From Treponema pallidum subsp. pallidum str. Nichols (GTDB taxonomy: Bacteria > Spirochaetota > Spirochaetia > Treponematales > Treponemataceae), in NCBI RefSeq assembly GCF_000410535.2, contig NC_021490.2, positions 1,039,218-1,103,217 of the forward strand: a stretch of 64,000 bases of DNA. The letters are read 5' to 3'. Every line of letters starts with the position of its first letter. Within the stretch, counting starts at the first letter, position 1. Of this stretch, positions 1 to 8,944 are shown in pieces. Below the pieces are notes generated by a model that saw nothing but the letters and a program-made list of their open reading frames with translations, ran no database searches and was not told where the DNA came from. The translations under genes were made by a program, and so were the position numbers.

Positions 1-1
1 G

Positions 2-385
2 CTCCCAGACACCGTGCATGCGGCGGTGATGATGCTTGAGAGAGCCTGCGATCTGTGGCCTTCGTATCAGGAAGGAGCAGTCTGGAACGTACTGACCAAG
101 TTTTACGCCGCAGCACCAGAGTCTTTCGGTGGGGGGATGGAGAAGGCACATACCGCGTTCGAACACCTTACGCGGTACTGCAGCGCGCACGACCCTGATC
201 ACCACATCACATACGCTGATGCGCTGTGCATACCCCTTAACAATCGTGCAGGTTTTGACGAGGCACTCGATCGCGCTCTTGCCATTGACCCTGAGTCGGT
301 GCCGCATAATAAACTACTGGTGATCCTTTCTCAAAAGCGTGCACGTTGGTTAAAGGCGCACGTGCAGGATTTTTTCTTGGATTGA
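2..385 (+). CDS. tatT: TatT-like TPR lipoprotein of the TRAP system (3' part)
   Basis: This is the C-terminal end (about 127 residues) of a helical repeat protein whose 5' end lies off the left edge: the frame is open from base 2, so the first GTG at 14 is unlikely to be the real start. The residues alternate helices in TPR style, for example the stretch around FDEALDRALAIDPES, and the gene ends with TGA. The next genes on the same strand are a TRAP binding protein and a fused TRAP permease. In T. pallidum that context identifies TatT, a periplasmic TPR lipoprotein that binds the DctP-type subunit. The assignment relies on context plus visible repeats; the lipobox cannot be seen here. Confidence 0.85.
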   Translation, partial: LPDTVHAAVMMLERACDLWPSYQEGAVWNVLTKFYAAAPESFGGGMEKAHTAFEHLTRYCSAHDPDHHITYADALCIPLNNRAGFDEALDRALAIDPESVPHNKLLVILSQKRARWLKAHVQDFFLD

Positions 386-475
386 GAATAAGCAGAATTC
401 GTGGTGCAGGTAGTCTCCCTGCACAGGACGCGCGTTCTTGTGTAAAAAATTACTTTTTGCAAAAGGAATATCTGT

Positions 476-1504
476 ATGCGAACGTACTTTTTCATGAGTG
501 TCTGCTCGGTACTCACCTGTTTTGGCCTCTATGCAAAAGAAAAAGTGGTGTTGAAGATCGCTTCCATTGCCCCTGCACGCTCCATCTGGGAAACAGAGCT
601 GAAAAAGCTTTCAGCAGAATGGAGTGAAATTACTGGCGGTCTGGTGTCCATGAAGTTTTATGACATGAGTTCGCTCGGAGGAGAACGAGAGGGAATTAGA
701 AAATTAAAATCCAGTCGTCCTGGTCAGGCAGCTCCTCTTGATGGAGCTGTTTTCAGTTGTTTAGGTCTGAGCGAACTCGCGCCAGATTCCGGTATCTATA
801 CGCTCTCGGTCCCCTTTCTCATTCAAAATGAGAAAGATTTAGAACGAGTTCTGCATGAGCTGCGCGAAGATTTAGACAGACCCTTCCGCGCAGCAGGTTT
901 TCGCGTCATCACGTGGACGAACGCCGGTTGGCTTTCTTTTTACACACGCGCGCCGTACGCATCGTTAGGACAATTAAAAAAACAGACTATCGCCCTTTCC
1001 AGCCTAGACAGCTCGGTCCTCGGTACCTGTTTTAGAATATGCGGTTTTGACATCAAAGATGCACCGAACGCGCGCCTTGCACCGTTACTGAAAGCAGGTA
1101 GCATCGACGGTTTTCTTTCAGTGCATTTGTTCACCTGGGCAACCGGTTTTTACCGGTACATTTCGTACGCGCTCGACACTAAGATTTGTCCTGCGGTAAT
1201 CGGTATGCTCATCTCAGACGGGTCATGGGCGCGAATCCCATCGCGCTACCACGACGCTATGCTCCAGGCAGCTACACGCGTAAGACAGCGCCTAGCTAAT
1301 AACCTTGAGACACTTGATCGCGAATGCAGCAACAATATACAGAAAGCCGGGGTCTCCATCGTCCATCTTACCCCGCAGGAAATACAGGAATGGCGTACCG
1401 AGTTCGCTGCAGACGTCAAGCGCATCCAGGCGCGCTTACCTGGCATGTTGAACATGACTTTGTACGAGAAGATCAAACACCTCTTGTACAGCGCACAGCG
1501 CTGA
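476..1504 (+). CDS. tatP: TRAP transporter periplasmic substrate-binding protein (DctP family, TatP)
   Basis: This is the 342-residue solute-binding subunit of a TRAP uptake system. Residues 1-20 are a signal peptide ending in GLYA before KEKVVL. The mature part has the DctP pattern: an early VLKIASIAP strand, a helix with WETELKKLSAEW, and a central SLGGEREGI region. The start ATG follows an AAAGGA ribosome site. It lies between the TPR partner and the fused permease, so the three probably act together. The T. pallidum homologue is known from structural work to have a hydrophobic ligand pocket, unlike the carboxylate-binding pockets of classical DctP proteins; the substrate cannot be read from sequence. 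Confidence 0.93.
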   Translation: MRTYFFMSVCSVLTCFGLYAKEKVVLKIASIAPARSIWETELKKLSAEWSEITGGLVSMKFYDMSSLGGEREGIRKLKSSRPGQAAPLDGAVFSCLGLSELAPDSGIYTLSVPFLIQNEKDLERVLHELREDLDRPFRAAGFRVITWTNAGWLSFYTRAPYASLGQLKKQTIALSSLDSSVLGTCFRICGFDIKDAPNARLAPLLKAGSIDGFLSVHLFTWATGFYRYISYALDTKICPAVIGMLISDGSWARIPSRYHDAMLQAATRVRQRLANNLETLDRECSNNIQKAGVSIVHLTPQEIQEWRTEFAADVKRIQARLPGMLNMTLYEKIKHLLYSAQR

Positions 1505-1535
1505 GCTTAGCCGGTATAAGAGGGAAGGCGATGTC

Positions 1536-3434
1536 ATGAAGGGTACACGGGGACAACTGGTTTTGCGCAGCATAGCGCTTCTGCTCATTGGGACGCTCAT
1601 GCTGCTGCCGTTAGTGCTTTTTTTAATTGAACGGATATTCGGTTTTCTTACGCGGGGCGTAGGTTCCGAGGTGTTCTCCGCGCACGAGGACTTCATTTTC
1701 CTTTTTTTCTCCTCCTCTGACGCCGCGGTTGCACAGTTAGCCTTCGTGTTTTCCTGTGTTGCAGGCATTTACGCTGCGCGTGAACGTAAACACTTGAGTG
1801 TCACCCTGTTCTCGTGCGACGTGGACAGACCGATGCACCGCGTTCTTTCCTTCCTCTCTGCGATCTGTACGGTGGCAGTGCTCAGCGCTTGCTTTTTTGC
1901 GTCTGGACCGAATATCGTCGCAGTTTTTCGCAAAGAAGAAGCTGTGTGGGGAGTGCCGTTACGCTGGATTTTTACCGCGCTGCCATGCATGTACGGCGCG
2001 CTTCTTTTTCACTACGCACGAGAAGTCAAGTGTCGTACGTGCGTCATCGTTGGACTTTTAGTTGGCGTGCTGATAAGCACAGGATCCATCGCCTCTGTGC
2101 TTTTCCATCTCTTTGACCTGACCGTACCCCTGCTGGATAGTGTCTTTCACGGCTGGGTAGCAGTGGGTACACGACTCTTTTGGCCGTTCGTGCTTCTCCT
2201 TCTTCTGCTCGCTGCACAGGGTCTCCCGCTTTTTATTACGCTGCTTGCCATCGCGTATCTGGCGCTGAGCGTCGATGGAGGATACGTGGATACCCTTCCT
2301 CTCGAGGGGTACAAGATCCTCACGGATACGGGAGGAATCGTAGCGGTTCCGCTTTTTGCCACTGCAAGTCTGCTGCTTGCACGCGGCAGTACTGGAACGC
2401 GTCTGCTTCGCTTGGTAAAAGAAGCGGTGGGCTGGCTTCGTGGAGGAGCAGCAGTTGCCTGCGTGGCAGTAGCGGCGCTGTTTACGTCATTAACCGGTGT
2501 ATCGGGGGTGACAATCTTGGCCCTAGGAAGCTTATTCAAGCTGATTCTCACGGGTAACAAATACCCCGAGCACGATGCAGAAGCGCTCATTACCTCCTCT
2601 GGCGCCATCGGACTCCTATTTCCACCCAGTGCAGCGATTATCATTTTTGGCGCAACTAACATTCTTACCGTACATATTGTGGATTTGTTCAAAGGTGCAT
2701 TGCTTCCCGGGACATTACTTGTGCTTTCTGCCATGTGCTTAGGGGTGGCAAAAGATCGCACACAGGTCCGTCCATCCTTCTCCTGGCAGTTGCTTGTCCA
2801 TGCCGTAAGAGGAAGCGTATTTGACCTTGCCCTGCCAGTGTGTATTAGCCTGGGCTATTTTTCCGGTACGCTCAACCTGCTGCAGTGCGCGTCGCTGACA
2901 ACTCTCCTGGCTTTTGTATTAGGTACGTGGGTGCGCAGGGATTTCACCGTGAAGGAAGCTTGCGCAACCGCCCTTGAGAGTCTGCCTATCGTCGGTGGCA
3001 TTTTAATCATTGTCGCAGCAGCGAAGGGGCTGTCCTTCTACCTGGTGGATGCAAACGTACCGGACACCCTCATCGCGTTTCTGCAGCATGCAATTTCATC
3101 AAAGTATGCGTTTTTGCTCCTTTTGAATGTACTGTTGCTGGGTGTCGGGTGTATCATGGATCTGTATTCGGCGATCCTGGTAATTTCTCCCCTAGTGTTA
3201 CCCCTTGCAGTGCATTTTGGGGTACATCCGGTGCACGCGAGCGTCGTTTTCCTGATGAACCTTGAGCTAGGTGCGCTGACCCCGCCGATTGGAATGAACT
3301 TGTTCATCGCGAGTTTTGCATTCGAAAAACCGATTGTGTATCTCACGCGCGCTATTGCACCCTTCTTGCTAGCACAACTGGGAGTGCTTCTTCTTACAAC
3401 TTACATACCATGGCTCAGCACTGCATTCCTGTAG
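1536..3434 (+). CDS. TRAP transporter fused permease (DctQ-DctM)
   Basis: This is a 632-residue integral membrane protein that fuses the small (DctQ) and large (DctM) TRAP subunits. Residues 1 to about 175 hold the four-helix Q part. The rest is the M part, with the DctM signatures TSLTGVSGVTILALG near residue 316, SSGAIGLLFPPSAA near 353 and GALTPPIGMNLF near 579. It would use an ion gradient to import the substrate delivered by the binding protein encoded 31 bases upstream. Its start ATG follows GGGAAGG at a somewhat short distance. Transcription ends before the opposing flagellar gene; the 68-base gap has only a weak 5-bp stem (CGCAG/CTGCG). Confidence 0.93.
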   Translation: MKGTRGQLVLRSIALLLIGTLMLLPLVLFLIERIFGFLTRGVGSEVFSAHEDFIFLFFSSSDAAVAQLAFVFSCVAGIYAARERKHLSVTLFSCDVDRPMHRVLSFLSAICTVAVLSACFFASGPNIVAVFRKEEAVWGVPLRWIFTALPCMYGALLFHYAREVKCRTCVIVGLLVGVLISTGSIASVLFHLFDLTVPLLDSVFHGWVAVGTRLFWPFVLLLLLLAAQGLPLFITLLAIAYLALSVDGGYVDTLPLEGYKILTDTGGIVAVPLFATASLLLARGSTGTRLLRLVKEAVGWLRGGAAVACVAVAALFTSLTGVSGVTILALGSLFKLILTGNKYPEHDAEALITSSGAIGLLFPPSAAIIIFGATNILTVHIVDLFKGALLPGTLLVLSAMCLGVAKDRTQVRPSFSWQLLVHAVRGSVFDLALPVCISLGYFSGTLNLLQCASLTTLLAFVLGTWVRRDFTVKEACATALESLPIVGGILIIVAAAKGLSFYLVDANVPDTLIAFLQHAISSKYAFLLLLNVLLLGVGCIMDLYSAILVISPLVLPLAVHFGVHPVHASVVFLMNLELGALTPPIGMNLFIASFAFEKPIVYLTRAIAPFLLAQLGVLLLTTYIPWLSTAFL

Positions 3435-3502
3435 CACCGCGTTCCGGCCACAAGTCTGAAAAAGTTGAAAAGAAACGCCGCAGGCATGCTGCGATCCCCG
3501 TT

Positions 3503-3892
3503 TTATGCGCCGGGTGCAGCCTCCCTGCGGGGATTCAATTGTCTGTATACCTTTTCCGCCAGGCCGAATCCACCCTGCGCGGCTAGCTGCGCACTAAAAT
3601 GCTCATAGAGGGCGTCTTCGTATAACCTTCCTGAAAAACTCCGTTCACCTGCAAGCGTCTGCCCGCTCAACGTCTCGCGCATAGACTGCACCATCACTCT
3701 CACAAACAGCGTTTCAAGCTCCCGAGCTTGAGTGTACAGCGCATCATTCTTTTCTGCAGAACAGGCAGCACCTTGCTGCGCAGCGGACAAGCGTGCCGCG
3801 AAAGAACCACTACCTTCCATTTTCCCTGTCTTAGACAGGGTAACGGAAGGAACAGACTGCATCCCCAATGACAATACACGGTGCACGTTCAC
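3503..3892 (-). CDS. flgJ: Flagellar rod-binding protein (FlgJ N-domain type)
   Basis: This 129-residue protein matches the rod-binding domain of FlgJ. The conserved core runs from about residue 48 ([20 protein letters not shown]) to [19 protein letters not shown] and [12 protein letters not shown]. It has no C-terminal muramidase domain, so peptidoglycan hydrolysis for rod passage must come from another protein; single-domain FlgJ is common outside the gamma- and beta-proteobacteria. It is the last gene of the flgF-flgG-flgJ rod cluster, 11 bases after flgG. The start is GTG next to GAAAG; the GTG two codons later has better spacing from AAAGG and could be the true start. Confidence 0.85.
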
Positions 3893-3903
3893 CTTTCAGT
3901 CTC

Positions 3904-4698
3904 CTAACGCTTGAGCGCCACTGCTGTGCCGAGCATGTTGTCACTCGTTTGAATTGCTTTTGAATTAAACTCATACGCACGCTGGGCGACAATCATGTTC
4001 ACCATTTCACTTACTGTAGACACGTTTGACATTTCCAAAAACTTATGCTCAACCTTTCCGAATCCTTCAAAACCCGGCCTTCCGGGAATTGGCTGGCCGG
4101 ACGCAGGTGTTTGGGTAAACACATTCCCCCCCTCTGCTGCAAGCCCCGCATTGTTCGCGAAGCGATACAGCTCAAGCTGTCCTACCTCAACCGGATCTCC
4201 CTGTTCCCCGACTCGCACCGTAACGCGCCCATCCTTGCTAATAGCGATACTGTGTTCTACGTAGTTTTCGGGAAAAATAATCTCTGGAACGAGACGCAAC
4301 CCGTTTGAGGTCACCAATTGCCGCTCCGCATCCACCTTGAACGAACCGTCGCGGGTATAAGCATAGGTTCCGTCATATTGCAGTACGCGAAAAAACCCCT
4401 CACCCGCAATAGCCACATCTCCGCTCACACCCGTGTGCTGGAGCGAACCTTGTTCGAAGAGGCGCTGCGTTGCAGCGAGTTTCACCCCGTGCCCCATCCG
4501 TACCCCAACAGGGGTAAGTGTGTCCTCAGTTGCAGGCGTACCCGCGGTGCGTATGGTCTGATACAACAGGTCCTCGAACTCCGCACGCTGTCTTTTAAAA
4601 CCAGACGTATTCACATTCGCTAGATTATTCGCTACCGTATCGATGTTTGCCTGCTGGCCGTTCATCCCCGTAGCAGCGGTCCACAAACTTCGTACCAT
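3904..4698 (-). CDS. flgG: Flagellar distal rod protein FlgG
   Basis: This 264-residue protein has both hallmarks of the rod/hook family. The N-terminal motif SLWTAATGMNGQQANIDTV is followed by NNLANVNTSGFKRQ. The C-terminal coil is FLEMSNVSTVSEMVNMI with QRAYEFNSKAIQTSD. Length and spacing fit FlgG, the distal rod subunit. The ATG follows a strong GAGGGAGG site. It sits between the FlgF-like gene and flgJ on the same strand, and in spirochaetes these proteins build the rod of the periplasmic flagellum. A run of seven C lies in the coding sequence near base 4126; the frame is intact. Confidence 0.95.
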   Translation of the reverse strand: MVRSLWTAATGMNGQQANIDTVANNLANVNTSGFKRQRAEFEDLLYQTIRTAGTPATEDTLTPVGVRMGHGVKLAATQRLFEQGSLQHTGVSGDVAIAGEGFFRVLQYDGTYAYTRDGSFKVDAERQLVTSNGLRLVPEIIFPENYVEHSIAISKDGRVTVRVGEQGDPVEVGQLELYRFANNAGLAAEGGNVFTQTPASGQPIPGRPGFEGFGKVEHKFLEMSNVSTVSEMVNMIVAQRAYEFNSKAIQTSDNMLGTAVALKR

Positions 4699-4773
4699 TC
4701 ACACCTCCCTCTCACTCCGCTACACGCTATGCTCGTCTATATCTTCTTTACATTCTATAAAACATGCGGACAA

Positions 4774-5589
4774 CTACTTTGCACGCACCACTTCGTTCCA
4801 CAATCTGCCCATCATTCCATCTTCTGCTTGAATAGTTTTTTGGTTCGCCTCATACGCGCGATTCACCTCAATCATACGAACCATTTCATTGACCACGTTT
4901 ACATTCGACGCCTCAACAAAACCCTGCACTGCAGCCGGACGTTCAGGACCTTCCGCAGCAATAGGGGCCCCTGAAACAGGAGTTTGCATATACGTATCAG
5001 CACCCTTCTTTTGCAGGTAACGAACATTTTCAAACGTGACAATTTTCAGCCGATCTAAAAAAAAACCGTCAACGTCTGGCCTATCTATGGGACGTACATA
5101 AATCTCCCCGTTTTGATTGATCGTATAGTATCGCTCCTGCAGAAAAAGTGGACCATTTTCTCCCAGTACTGGATACCCATTTTTAGTCATAAGGTAACCT
5201 TCTACACCGACTAGGAAATTCCCATTCCGGGTGTACTCTTCTCCCTGTGGAGTCCTAATCACAAAAAAACCCATCCCCTCAAGCGCAATATCCGAAGGAC
5301 TTTGCGTTTGTTTAAGCGAACCCTGCTCAAATTCAGTGAACAGTTCATTCACCTCAACACCGAGGCCTAACTTTCCAACTATAGGAGAAACGTCCGAAGA
5401 ACCGAAAGGGTTCTTCACCACACCATCGTCGTTTACACGACGCAATAGGAGCTCTGGAAAACTCTTGTGAACTGCTACATCTCGCTTGTAGCTTGTTGTG
5501 TCTACATTCGCTAGGTTTTGCGCAATAGCATCCAGCCTGCGCTGCTGCGCGCTCATGCCACTGGCTGCGGTATACCACCCTCGGATCAT
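4774..5589 (-). CDS. flgF: Flagellar proximal rod protein (FlgF/FlgG family)
   Basis: This 271-residue rod protein is the paralogue encoded just upstream of flgG. I place the start at the ATG of MIRGWYTAASGMSAQQ, because GGAGGGG lies just upstream and the family motif begins there; an in-frame ATG 34 codons earlier would add an unrelated stretch overlapping the preceding permease gene. NNLANVD-type sequence (QNLANVDTTSYKRD) and the C-terminal VEASNVNVVNEMVRMIEV with RAYEANQKTIQ are present. It is most like FlgF, but FlgF and FlgG are hard to separate without alignment. A run of nine T in the coding strand (A9 at 5057-5065) encodes Phe-Phe-Leu. Confidence 0.9.
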   Translation of the reverse strand: MIRGWYTAASGMSAQQRRLDAIAQNLANVDTTSYKRDVAVHKSFPELLLRRVNDDGVVKNPFGSSDVSPIVGKLGLGVEVNELFTEFEQGSLKQTQSPSDIALEGMGFFVIRTPQGEEYTRNGNFLVGVEGYLMTKNGYPVLGENGPLFLQERYYTINQNGEIYVRPIDRPDVDGFFLDRLKIVTFENVRYLQKKGADTYMQTPVSGAPIAAEGPERPAAVQGFVEASNVNVVNEMVRMIEVNRAYEANQKTIQAEDGMMGRLWNEVVRAK

Positions 5590-5674
5590 ACGCCCCTCCG
5601 CTCCCCCTGGTATCGGGAGATAGAAAAGGGGAATCAAGAAAATTCTTTTGTCAGTGTGACTACTTTTTTGATAT

Positions 5675-6907
5675 TCACTGAGCAAGTGCAATAATAGGAT
5701 CGAGTCTTGAGGCCTGCAGCGCTGGTTTTAATCCAAAGAAAATCCCCGCTCCCAATGACATAAAGAAGGCTGTACGCATACCCGCAGTGCTCAGACTGAA
5801 AACAACTGTTATCCCCTCTGGAGAAAACACGGAAAAGAGCCCATAACTGAGCACCATCCCAAGAATAAGGCCACACACGCACCCCGCCAGGGTTAAAAGC
5901 ACCGCCTCGAGCAAAAACTGCTGAACTATTGTTGCGCACGTCGCACCGACGGCCTTGCGGAGACCGATTTCTCTGCGACGCTCGGTTACGGTTACTACCA
6001 TAATGTTCATGATATTTATGCCACCGACAATCAGCGAGACTGCAGCCACAACCGACAGCACTACACTCACCATACTCAGAACGCTGCGAAAACTTTTTAT
6101 TTCCCCCGCACCGGACCAAAGGCTCACAGAACCCGATTTGTTAGAGAAAAAGTCCGAAAACTCCCGGATACGTTTTTCCGCTGCGGCAATAACCTGCACA
6201 TCGCGTACGCACACCTCCACCGCGTCTGCCACACGACCTGCACCCATTTCTAGAGAAATAAACTCACGGGGGACAAAAACCCGATACGAAGGAATGCCAC
6301 TAATCAAACTCCCCTTTTCCTGCAAGACGCCTACGATTTCAAATGGGAAAGACAGTGCACGTTCTGCACCCGACGCCCGGGAAAGTATGGTCACAGTCAT
6401 ACGTTTACCCAATGCATTCCCTTCAGGAAATAATTCTTGCGCAAGCAAACCGCCAATCACCGCACAGTGACGATGGGTCTTAAAGTCCGCTGGAGAAAAG
6501 AACGTCCCATACTCAAGCTTAAAATCTTTTAACTCCAGCCACCGCGGCTCTACTCCCGTAATGTTCCGTTCCTTTCCCCCTGTGTGAGGAGAAGAAATAA
6601 GTGCCTTGAGGGAAGAATTGTAAAACACTCCCTCTATATCCTCGCTACTTTGTACAAGTCGCGTCCGATACGACTCAGTCGGCTGAAACATGATTTCGTT
6701 CTTCACATAATCCCACTCTGGCCTGACTCGAATGAGTCGGCGCTCGCCCTCGCCAACACTCTGGGCAAGACTCGCGTAGAGAGACTCGCCGATCGAGGTA
6801 ATTACCACTACCGACGCAACCCCTACCGCAATACCGAGGAACGAAAGGGTCGTCCGCAGCACACGCTGCCTGAAATACAACAGGGTGTTCACGATATCTT
6901 CAAGCAT
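5675..6907 (-). CDS. MacB/FtsX-type ABC transporter permease (second of two)
   Basis: This 410-residue protein has the MacB layout: a first membrane helix in LRTTLSFLGIAVGVASVVV (about 17-37), a periplasmic domain to about residue 270, then three helices with the FtsX motif TVTERRREIGLRKAVGA. It is a paralogue of the permease encoded upstream, so the transporter is probably a heterodimer. The ABC ATPase, fusion protein and outer-membrane factors lie further upstream in the same direction. GAGGG precedes the ATG. Such transporters extract lipoproteins (Lol type) or export substrates through a TolC-like channel (MacB type); the nearby TolC-like genes favour the second. Confidence 0.92.
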   Translation of the reverse strand: MLEDIVNTLLYFRQRVLRTTLSFLGIAVGVASVVVITSIGESLYASLAQSVGEGERRLIRVRPEWDYVKNEIMFQPTESYRTRLVQSSEDIEGVFYNSSLKALISSPHTGGKERNITGVEPRWLELKDFKLEYGTFFSPADFKTHRHCAVIGGLLAQELFPEGNALGKRMTVTILSRASGAERALSFPFEIVGVLQEKGSLISGIPSYRVFVPREFISLEMGAGRVADAVEVCVRDVQVIAAAEKRIREFSDFFSNKSGSVSLWSGAGEIKSFRSVLSMVSVVLSVVAAVSLIVGGINIMNIMVVTVTERRREIGLRKAVGATCATIVQQFLLEAVLLTLAGCVCGLILGMVLSYGLFSVFSPEGITVVFSLSTAGMRTAFFMSLGAGIFFGLKPALQASRLDPIIALAQ

Positions 6908-7017
6908 ATCCCTCTTTGCAGAGCCGTGCGCTCTACGCGCGCGCCTCTCCCCTCCTACAGAAACCTGACTTCACGCACATGGCAACGCCACAGGACAGGC
7001 ACGCGCACACACATCGC

Positions 7018-8247
7018 CTAGCGGTCTTCCAAAGACTGGATTGGGTCAAGACCCGCGGCTTGGAATGCTGGATACGACCCAAAACACACCCCAATAACTA
7101 CTGACCCTGCAAAGGCAATAAACATGCCGACTACGCTAGGAGAAAACGTCATTTGAAAATCAAACGCATTCAATCCGGCGATAACAATCACGCTCAGTAA
7201 AAGGCCAAGCACAACGCCGCACAAACCACCTACGAACGTTAACGTGGCCGATTCTACCAAAAACTGATGAAGCACGTGCATGCGCGAAGCACCCAGTGCC
7301 TTCCGCAACCCAATCTCCTGGCGTCGTTCGGCGACCGTCACCAGCATGATGTTCATAATACCGATGCCACCGACAATCAGTGAAATAGCTGCGATGCCCG
7401 TCAAGACCATATTCATTGCCCGGAGAAAACTCCGCATCTGTTCAACGATAAGATGGAGGGAAGAAACTTCAAAGGCCTTCTCGTTACCGGTCAGATTGGT
7501 TAGCACTGACTTAACTTTGTCCTCAACATGCGCGATCGATCCAGAATCGTATACTTTCAAATCCATTGCATCGGCAATACGCCGAGAGAACTCTCTTGTC
7601 AGCACACTCCGTGGAATAAGCACCTGCGCTGCGGAGGAGAAACTAAAATCATCCTTTTCTTTGAGCACTGCAGCAACGCGCACGACCATCGGCAAGACCT
7701 TGTTTCGGCCAATAGGCACGTAGAGCGTTATGGTCTTTCCCACCGCATTCCCCTCAGGGAAAAGCCCCTCCGCCGTTTGTTTACCAAGAATAACGCTGTG
7801 CGTGCCCACAGCGTAACCAATAACGCTTACGTCAGAGCCATAGGAAACCGTAAGACCGGAGGCGGCAAGCCAACCGTGTTCCACCCCCAACACACTGACG
7901 GCTCCCGCGTGCAAGCTCCGCCGACTCGCAGAAGCCTGCAAATAATTCAGATAAAAAAACCCCTGCACTCCTGCCACGCGCTCTTTAAGATGGTGGCGGA
8001 CGTGCTCGGTGAGCACAAGCTGCCCGCGCGGCACCCCATCGTCGTGCGCGGCTACGGGCGCAACAGATATTATGTTGTTATTGTCTTCCTCGAACAACTT
8101 TTCCACGCTCGCTCCCAGCGAGCTCCCCAACGTTGCCACAACCACCACAGAAGTGATACCGACTACAATACCGAGAAGCGAAAGAACAGTACGTCCCCTG
8201 CGCGCATTAAAGGTGTGGAGTGCATACAAAAAATCCTCACCCACCAT
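7018..8247 (-). CDS. MacB/FtsX-type ABC transporter permease (first of two)
   Basis: This 409-residue permease has a first helix in GRTVLSLLGIVVGITSVVV, a large periplasmic domain, and a C-terminal FtsX block with the motif TVAERRQEIGLRKALGA followed by two more helices. Its ATG lies inside the last codons of the ATPase gene (11-base overlap, with GATGG shared), so the two are translationally coupled. It ends about 110 bases before its paralogue. Together with that paralogue and the ATPase it should form the inner-membrane part of the tripartite exporter. Confidence 0.93.
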   Translation of the reverse strand: MVGEDFLYALHTFNARRGRTVLSLLGIVVGITSVVVVATLGSSLGASVEKLFEEDNNNIISVAPVAAHDDGVPRGQLVLTEHVRHHLKERVAGVQGFFYLNYLQASASRRSLHAGAVSVLGVEHGWLAASGLTVSYGSDVSVIGYAVGTHSVILGKQTAEGLFPEGNAVGKTITLYVPIGRNKVLPMVVRVAAVLKEKDDFSFSSAAQVLIPRSVLTREFSRRIADAMDLKVYDSGSIAHVEDKVKSVLTNLTGNEKAFEVSSLHLIVEQMRSFLRAMNMVLTGIAAISLIVGGIGIMNIMLVTVAERRQEIGLRKALGASRMHVLHQFLVESATLTFVGGLCGVVLGLLLSVIVIAGLNAFDFQMTFSPSVVGMFIAFAGSVVIGVCFGSYPAFQAAGLDPIQSLEDR

Positions 8248-8944
8248 CGGCTCCCCCGTGACCCCGCACGTGATCTCCTACTATCTTGCCATCTTTAAGC
8301 GTGAGAGAGCGAGAAGCCAGAGCTCCTACTCCCTGATCATGCGTGACAATGATAACCGCGGTACCTTTTTTATTAATTTCGATAAACAAGTCGAGCACAG
8401 AGCGACCTGTTTCTGAATCAAGGGCACCGGTAGGTTCGTCTGCAACGATAATTTTCGGCCGCGTGACCAGCGCGCGCGCGATCGCAACGCGCTGCTTTTG
8501 CCCTCCTGATAGCTCGCTGGGCCGATGAGCGAGCCGATCGCTCAGGCCAACCTTGGCGAGCTCGTCTTCAGCGCGACGCCTACGCGCAAAATACTCAACT
8601 CCCTGGTAGCGAAGCGGGAGCATCACATTCTCTAAGACGGTAAGCGTTGGGAGCAAAAAATATTGCTGAAAGACAAAACCCACCGTCCTATTGCGCAGGT
8701 GTGCAAGTGCACGTTCGCTCATGCAGGCGGTGTTTTCCCCTGCAATGAACACGCTGCCTGATGAGGGACGATCGAGGCACCCTATCATGTGCATGCAGGT
8801 ACTTTTGCCAGAACCCGAAGGACCAAGGATAGAAACAAACTCCGCCGGGGCAATTTCAAAGGAAACGCCGCGTAACGCATGGACAACCGCATCCCCCATG
8901 GGGAACACCTTACTTACGTTACAGACGCGAACAACGGGAGTCAC
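8237..8944 (-). CDS. ABC transporter ATP-binding protein, MacB/LolD type
   Basis: This is a complete 235-residue ATPase. Walker A is GPSGSGKS at 41-48, the Q-loop region is VFQQYFLLPTLT near 91, the signature is LSGGQ at 145-149, Walker B is IIVADE at 165-170, and the switch histidine is in THDQG near 202. The compact size and the signature region are typical of the LolD/MacB/FtsE group. The start is GTG, sharing one base with the TAG stop of the fusion-protein gene and preceded by GAGGAAA. It powers the two adjacent permeases. Confidence 0.95.
   Translation of the reverse strand: MTPVVRVCNVSKVFPMGDAVVHALRGVSFEIAPAEFVSILGPSGSGKSTCMHMIGCLDRPSSGSVFIAGENTACMSERALAHLRNRTVGFVFQQYFLLPTLTVLENVMLPLRYQGVEYFARRRRAEDELAKVGLSDRLAHRPSELSGGQKQRVAIARALVTRPKIIVADEPTGALDSETGRSVLDLFIEINKKGTAVIIVTHDQGVGALASRSLTLKDGKIVGDHVRGHGGADGG

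Noticed and set aside
2147-2761. 204-codon antisense frame within the TRAP permease
   Set aside because: Ser/Thr/Pro/Ala-rich shadow of a membrane protein gene, without a ribosome site or known motif.
3435-3502. Terminator between the TRAP permease and flgJ
   Set aside because: Only a 5-bp stem (CGCAG/CTGCG) with short T content; not convincing enough to list.
7528-8298. 256-codon frame opposite the ABC permease
   Set aside because: Shadow of the permease gene; composition and lack of motifs do not support coding.
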